Assembly (NCBI GenBank): GCA_020638975.1 | Contig: JACKHN010000005.1 | Coordinates: forward strand, 62,001 to 126,000 | DNA length: 64,000 nt | Reading direction: 5' to 3' | Source: Planctomycetaceae bacterium | GTDB lineage: Bacteria; Planctomycetota; Planctomycetia; Pirellulales; Pirellulaceae | Part shown: positions 59,967-64,000 of the stretch, in pieces | Layout of the letters: each line of letters starts with the position of its first letter | How positions within the stretch are numbered: position 1 is the stretch's first letter | Made by a program: the position numbers and the translations under genes | Notes under the pieces: model-generated | What the model was told of the DNA's origin: nothing | Seen by the model: the letters and a program-made list of their open reading frames with translations, nothing else | Databases searched by the model: none

Positions 59967-60695
59967 TCACGACGTGGCGATAAGGTCACGAATTTCTCGC
60001 AGCGTCGCTATTTGTTCCGAGGTCCAGCCACTTCGAGCAGGTGTCAGCTCTTCATCGCCTAAGCCTGCTGAACGCGATTGCTTCAATCGTGACATGATGA
60101 GCTCACGGATGCGATGTGCGTCGGCGACTCCTTCGATCAGGCCGCAGTGCGACGTCTGCCACGGATTGCCCTCGCCGTGTGACTGCTGTCCCCCGCCACC
60201 CGCTGTTTCGATCGAGACGTTGGCGATCCCATACCAGCGTTGCAACGGCCCCTGGTGCACGGAGACATTCTGAACGTTCTCGAACGTGATCGTCGTTTCG
60301 TGAATGATCCAGATGCTGCGCCGAATCCGCAGGCTACGATCCGATAGCACATACCATGTGGTGTCATATCGGAGGTGGATGGCCAAGTAAATGATCACGT
60401 CGGGGACAATTGCAAAGAACAACGCTGGGACAAGAAGCAGTAGCCCCATCGTGGGAGCGTTGACGAGGATGATCAGTTCAACGACGAAGATTGTAAGATC
60501 AATCGCGAACAAGCCCACCCAAAACTGAAACTTCAGATACTTCAGGAATCCTATCGCCGGTTTGAATGATTCGACCGATGTGCCGGACGACGAGGGCAGG
60601 GCAGGGGGGTGTTCCGGAACGCGGAACCAACGGCTCAGGATTCCCCACACGCCCGCATAGATCCACTTCGAGGCCTGCTCTACTCGCACACTCAT
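59967..60695 (-). CDS. Bacterial PH domain (YdbT/DUF304 type) membrane protein
   Basis: 242 aa from the ATG at 60695, which overlaps the upstream gene by four bases (ATGA). An N-terminal linker (RWFRVPEHPPALPSSSG) precedes two helices, KFQFWVGLFAIDLTIFVVELIILV and LLLLVPALFFAIVPDVIIYLAIHL. The bPH2 domain follows: WYVLSDRSLRIRRSIWIIHETTITFENVQNVSVHQGPLQRWYGIANVSIETAGG, split here by function only, is the membrane-adjacent beta fold of YdbS/YdbT. The C-terminal ATLREIRDLIA is also found in the neighbour, whose end reads TLLREIRDLLQ. This suggests that the two adjacent genes arose by duplication. Role unknown. Confidence 0.85.
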   Translation of the reverse strand: MSVRVEQASKWIYAGVWGILSRWFRVPEHPPALPSSSGTSVESFKPAIGFLKYLKFQFWVGLFAIDLTIFVVELIILVNAPTMGLLLLVPALFFAIVPDVIIYLAIHLRYDTTWYVLSDRSLRIRRSIWIIHETTITFENVQNVSVHQGPLQRWYGIANVSIETAGGGGQQSHGEGNPWQTSHCGLIEGVADAHRIRELIMSRLKQSRSAGLGDEELTPARSGWTSEQIATLREIRDLIATS

Positions 60696-61228
60696 GATGC
60701 CCTCCCGTCCGACGAGCATTTTTCTTGGAGGAGGTCGCGTATTTCGCGTAGGAGCGTGAGTGGGTCGTCGCTAGGAATGACTTGTATAGAACCGGTCATC
60801 GTCGGTTCGCTCTCGCCACGTGCTCCGCGCATTTGTCGGTACAAGTAGTCACGCAGTTCATCGGCGCGCAATACGCCTTCAATGCTCATCTCGGGGCCGG
60901 AACTGCCAGACGCAGTTTGAATCGCGACCGTGGCGAGTCCCATCCAGCGTTGAACGATGTTTCGCGTGAGATGGATATCTTGGATTCTTCGATACGTCAG
61001 ATGGATCTCGCGGCGAAACAAGATGCCCCAGCTCATCGACACTCCACTGTCGTCGAACTTGTACCGCAGCGTCATGTATTTGAGGTACAGCGGAATGAAT
61101 GCAAACGGAAAGAACGGCCCACTCAGCAGCGAAACAAGACCGTAGTACCTGACTAACGACTCGTCCGGTCGCTCGATCGATGTAGGATCGAAAGTCGGAA
61201 GCGATTGGTCATCGGAAGGGATTGTCAT
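60692..61228 (-). CDS. Bacterial PH domain (YdbS-like) membrane protein
   Basis: 178 aa from the ATG at 61228. A hydrophobic pair (LVSLLSGPFFPFAFIPLYLKY) precedes the bPH2 domain with LRYKFDDSGVSMSWGILFRR, TYRRIQDIHLTRNIVQRWMG and LATVAIQTASGSSGPEMSIEGV. It ends TLLREIRDLLQEK, close to the tail of the next protein. YdbS and YdbT occur as tandem genes in many bacteria; here they are also coupled by a four-base overlap. Function not established. Lies downstream of the FHA-GAF-SpoIIE gene in the same direction. Confidence 0.85.
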   Translation of the reverse strand: MTIPSDDQSLPTFDPTSIERPDESLVRYYGLVSLLSGPFFPFAFIPLYLKYMTLRYKFDDSGVSMSWGILFRREIHLTYRRIQDIHLTRNIVQRWMGLATVAIQTASGSSGPEMSIEGVLRADELRDYLYRQMRGARGESEPTMTGSIQVIPSDDPLTLLREIRDLLQEKCSSDGRAS

Positions 61229-61374
61229 CTTCAGAACTCGATGTGAACACACTGCGGGACGACAGCAAGCGAATCCGTCTTAGGTTGTGTTCGATTTCGA
61301 GCTTGCAGTCTTGGCAATTGCCAGGCAGTTTCCTGGTCGTCCTCTCGCTCAAACTCGAAGTTCCGGCGAACTGC

Positions 61375-63042
61375 TCAATCGCGGCGCAAGACAACCAAAC
61401 ACATGTCATCGTCTTGCGGGCAGCCAGTGATATGCGCCCGGATGTCAGCGATCAAGGTCTTGCCTGTGCCTTCCGGTGTGCCGTCACCAGCTTTGACGCC
61501 CTCTCGCATTCGATCGATGGAATACTGTTCGCCCTTGACGTCAGCAGCCTCATCCAGGCCATCTGTGTAAAGCGTTAGCAGTTCCTGCGGCTGGAGTGTA
61601 ATCGAAATCTTGTTGTACTCGAAATCATCCACGATCCCGAGCGGGATACCAGCTTGCTTCTGACCTGGGTCATCGACGGTGCCATCGACATGCCGCAACA
61701 TCGGAGCCATGTGCCCCGCATTCACGATGGTTACTTCGTGTGTGGCGGGATTGATCACCGCCAGAATGAACGTCACGAACCGATTCAGTTTCAACTCACA
61801 CAAGCGGCGATTCAATTTTGTAATTGCCACCGCAGGGTCAGCTTCGCTGGCGAGGCAAAAACGCGACTCGGCCGAGACTTTGGCCATCAGCATTGCGGCC
61901 GCAACACCGTGACCAACGACATCTGCCACGATCACGGCGATGTTTCCGTTCGGCAACGGTACATAATCGTAGTAGTCTCCGCCAATGTGATTCGCAGCTT
62001 GGTAGTAACTGTAGAACGTATAGTCGGGCAAGTCGGGAGCTTGCTGAGGCAAAAAGGCTTTCTGGACCTCGCGAGCGAGCTGAAGATCTCGTTCGATACT
62101 GCGCTGCTTCAACGAATCCTCGTGCAGCCTCGCATTGTTGATTGCGAACGACGCTTGAGCTGCAGTACTTACAAGCAGTTCCAGATCGTCTTCGCGGAAC
62201 CGTTGCCGCTGGTCGAGCGTGTCGATTTGCAAAATGCCAAACGCGTTTTGATCGTTGTCGACCAATGGTGCACACATCATCGAGCGGATGCGGAAGTCCG
62301 CGATGCTTTGACTCATCTCGAAGCGAACGTCGCTCGCGGCATCCGCTGAAAGAATCGCTTCCTTTGTCTCCATCACAGTCTTTGCGATTGTGCGGCTGAC
62401 GCGTATCGTGTCGTCCTTATCCTCGCGTCGGAGTTTCGTCCAGCGGGGAACGAGGACGCCGTTCGCGTCGACAATGCCGACGAAGCCACGATCGGCCTGG
62501 ACGAAGATGCGGAACAAACTGTCCAATACGTCCGGCAAAACTTTATCAAGCGACAGAGTATTGCTCAGGCTACGAGTGATCTCGATCAAAGCACTCAATT
62601 TGGCTTCCGCACTAGCGGCGAGCAGCGGACCATTGATGCTCGAACGGACATCCAGCTTCGACATGATCGTCGATCCACCGGAATCCGAAGATTCGTCGTC
62701 CACCATCACGGCTCGGAAACTCGAATCGTCAGAGGACGACGACGGCGGCTGCTCGCGTTCGTGGAACGTAAAAACAACGTCGCAAACACGGACGAGGTTG
62801 CCGTGCTCGAGAAGCTTTCGACCTTCGATGACTTGTTCGTTGACGAAAGTTCCGTTGCGGCTATTGAGATCTTCAACGGCGAATCGAGAACCATCGCCGA
62901 TCACTTTGCAGTGATAGCGGCTGACCGCACCAACATCGATTACGACATCGCACTCAGGATGCCGACCGAGTACCGACTCGGGCCGATCCAATTCATACCG
63001 GCGACCAGCTTGCGGGCCATTGTTTGCGGTGAGAAAGGCCAT
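61375..63042 (-). CDS. FHA-GAF-SpoIIE serine phosphatase (PP2C type) signalling protein
   Basis: 555 aa from the ATG at 63042 (MAFLTANNGPQ). FHA domain, about 5-100: SVLGRHPECDVVIDVGAVSR, YHCKVIGDG and NSRNGTFVN bind phosphothreonine. GAF domain, about 145-310: ALIEITRSLSNTLSLDKVLP and FGILQIDTLDQRQRFREDDL. A short helical linker with RDLQLAREVQKAFLPQQAPDLPDY leads to the SpoIIE phosphatase from about 340: GGDYYDYVPLP, IVADVVGHGVAAAMLMA and VNAGHMAPML, then LYTDGLDEA and DDDMCLVVL, so both metal-binding Asp regions are kept. It should dephosphorylate a Ser/Thr-phosphorylated partner such as an anti-anti-sigma protein, in response to a signal bound by GAF. No partner gene is in the window. Confidence 0.94.
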   Translation of the reverse strand: MAFLTANNGPQAGRRYELDRPESVLGRHPECDVVIDVGAVSRYHCKVIGDGSRFAVEDLNSRNGTFVNEQVIEGRKLLEHGNLVRVCDVVFTFHEREQPPSSSSDDSSFRAVMVDDESSDSGGSTIMSKLDVRSSINGPLLAASAEAKLSALIEITRSLSNTLSLDKVLPDVLDSLFRIFVQADRGFVGIVDANGVLVPRWTKLRREDKDDTIRVSRTIAKTVMETKEAILSADAASDVRFEMSQSIADFRIRSMMCAPLVDNDQNAFGILQIDTLDQRQRFREDDLELLVSTAAQASFAINNARLHEDSLKQRSIERDLQLAREVQKAFLPQQAPDLPDYTFYSYYQAANHIGGDYYDYVPLPNGNIAVIVADVVGHGVAAAMLMAKVSAESRFCLASEADPAVAITKLNRRLCELKLNRFVTFILAVINPATHEVTIVNAGHMAPMLRHVDGTVDDPGQKQAGIPLGIVDDFEYNKISITLQPQELLTLYTDGLDEAADVKGEQYSIDRMREGVKAGDGTPEGTGKTLIADIRAHITGCPQDDDMCLVVLRRD

Positions 63043-63420
63043 CCAAAGGCGATCCTGGGCGTGAACGGACGCGTGGCTTACGTGAAATAGGCCACCCAAA
63101 GGTATGCTTATTCGCCGATTCTAGTTCGGCGGCATCCCTACCGTCAACCGATCGTTTTAACGGAGGTGAAATGCCGCGTTTAGCGATCGCAGCTTTCTGC
63201 CCTTGCCGTCGAGCCTCACCACGTTGATACCGCAGTTATCCTGGTGGATTTCGCGGGCTCGAGCGAGCGGAATGCTCAGCAGTTCAGGGCTTTCGTTTTG
63301 TTCAAACTGCACAACTTGTACGACGGCTCTCCGCAGCCGTCGAATTCAGTAATTCGTTGCTCGCCGGCTTCAGAGAGCCGGCGTACGAATTCCTTCAAAC
63401 TGAAGAATGAAAAGGCCTGC
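63043..63420. other. Gene-free stretch with two short palindromes
   Basis: Upstream of the FHA gene. ACGGCTCTCCGCAGCCGT (about 63316-63333) and GCCGGCTTCAGAGAGCCGGC (about 63364-63383) are short hairpins flanked by repeated TTCAAACTG on both sides. It has the layout of the other gene-end palindromes. No gene is supported. Confidence 0.5.
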
Positions 63421-63630
63421 TTAGTAGTTCGCCACGTAGACTCGATTGACAACGTTGTGGGCGACGCCCACGATCTGCGAGCCTCGATGTTTCTCCAACA
63501 GGGCGTCGAGGGCAGGGGCCGAGCGTTCCAAGATTTGGATCAAATTGTCGCCGCCCAGATAGCCATGATCCGCTGCATCCTCGACGAATTGCTCGACAGT
63601 GCCGAGAATCGGGGCAGGGGAGTGGGGCAC
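63421..63630 (-). CDS. Small hypothetical protein
   Basis: 69 aa, GTG start. Sequence: MPHSPAPILGTVEQFVED, then AADHGYLGGDNLIQILERS and LLEKHRGSQIVGVAHNVVN. It is mostly helical with no signal or membrane segment, and no motif that I know. It is the only reasonable frame in the gap between the FHA gene and the partial gene; the overlapping plus-strand frame is longer but crosses palindromes and lacks protein-like features. Confidence 0.45.
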   Translation of the reverse strand: MPHSPAPILGTVEQFVEDAADHGYLGGDNLIQILERSAPALDALLEKHRGSQIVGVAHNVVNRVYVANY

Positions 63631-63796
63631 GATGCCGCGTCCTCGTTTGCGTTAATGGATTCGATGAACCGTTGCCCGAAAATCTAACAAGTCGTTCGAG
63701 ATGCTTCGGTGGCGGGTAGCCACCCGGCGAAGCTCGCTCTAAATTACCGAACAAGCATTACGCGTCCGATTTCCGTTGGCTGGAGATACCAATCTC

Positions 63797-64000
63797 GTGT
63801 CTCGCATCTTTCTTGCACTTTCTCTCTTCGCGGTCGTGCTGCTTTCGGCGAATCTACTCGTTGGCTTGACCATCGGAGACTTTGGCGCAGCATCCCGGAC
63901 ATTTCAGTCCGCGTATCACGAATACGATGGACTGGCAGATGCAGCCAGCGACCGCCAAGCTCTTGAGCAGTCCGAGAGCCAACTCGAAGAAGCGGCGAAG
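63797..64000 (+). CDS. N-terminal part of a membrane protein, cut by the window edge
   Basis: 68 codons, open to the edge. GTG start at 63797: VSRIFLALSLFAVVLLSANL and LVGLTIGDFG make one transmembrane helix with a basic start. The rest, HEYDGLADAASDRQALEQSE and SQLEEAAK, looks like the start of a coiled coil. No family can be named. It is clearly a gene because its codons carry strong third-position bias and no stop appears. Confidence 0.65.
   Translation, partial: MSRIFLALSLFAVVLLSANLLVGLTIGDFGAASRTFQSAYHEYDGLADAASDRQALEQSESQLEEAAK

Noticed and set aside
63244..63687. Plus-strand frame of 147 codons
   Set aside because: It crosses two palindromes and has no protein-like pattern. The minus-strand 69-codon frame is preferred.

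Overview
The window looks like a chromosomal segment of a planctomycete, most likely of the Pirellulales type. The case rests on gene content: a DUF1501 protein beside a c-type-cytochrome/DUF1549/DUF1553 protein, giant surface proteins that begin with an RRLFLEALE-type N-terminus, a fused SecDF, a TPR protein ending in RNA polymerase alpha-CTD modules, a KDO-8-P synthase (Gram-negative style envelope), and an McsA/McsB pair. The assignment is inference from family knowledge; no rRNA is present. No phage, IS element or CRISPR array was seen. Coding is dense on both strands, in short operons.

Layout. 1-9 kb: degenerate secreted alpha/beta hydrolase, LysM protein, then a minus-strand block secDF, yajC, tgt, the TPR/alpha-CTD protein and tRNA-Thr(CGU). 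9-17 kb: lipid kinase, kdsA, a lipoprotein, a phospholipid-methyltransferase-like gene convergent with pssA and psd, and purC. 17-23 kb: a 2073-residue surface protein that carries a cyclophilin domain and a DsbA-like domain inserted inside a cadherin repeat. 23-33 kb: trpE, mcsA-mcsB, an SGNH esterase, coaD, two membrane proteins, a class V aminotransferase. 33-38.6 kb: an acidic-repeat vWA protein, a Tat-type toroid protein, a free-standing SAM-hydrolase C-terminal domain and a glutamine amidotransferase. 38.7-43.4 kb: a second giant secreted protein (Ig-like repeats, beta-propeller, dockerin-like end). 44-51.6 kb: metallopeptidase-like protein, DUF1501/PSD operon, Ig-plus-toroid lipoprotein. 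51.7-53.4 kb: RidA and an MFS transporter. 53.4-54.1 kb: a gene-free stretch with a near-consensus sigma-54 promoter, a foldable transcript and a perfect terminator, followed by several hairpins. 54.2-58.1 kb: a translationally coupled three-gene ExbB/ExbD-like motor operon. 58.1-59.5 kb: DAHP synthase preceded by a Phe/Tyr/Trp-rich leader peptide and an attenuator. 59.5-64 kb: cupin, two bacterial PH proteins, an FHA-GAF-SpoIIE phosphatase, and a gene cut by the right edge.

Main points for follow-up: (1) the attenuation leader of the DAHP synthase gene, with a visible leader peptide, antiterminator pairing and terminator; (2) folding catalysts built into a giant adhesin; (3) the candidate sigma-54 dependent small RNA at about 53550-53726; (4) the ExbB-like protein with two ExbD-like partners, only one of which keeps the membrane aspartate; (5) two alpha-CTD domains with conserved DNA-contact residues on a TPR protein; (6) a set of gene-end palindromes sharing an architecture (GTAGG/GTGGG edges, nested arms) but not always a sequence. 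All functions are predictions from sequence; no searches or folding programs were run.
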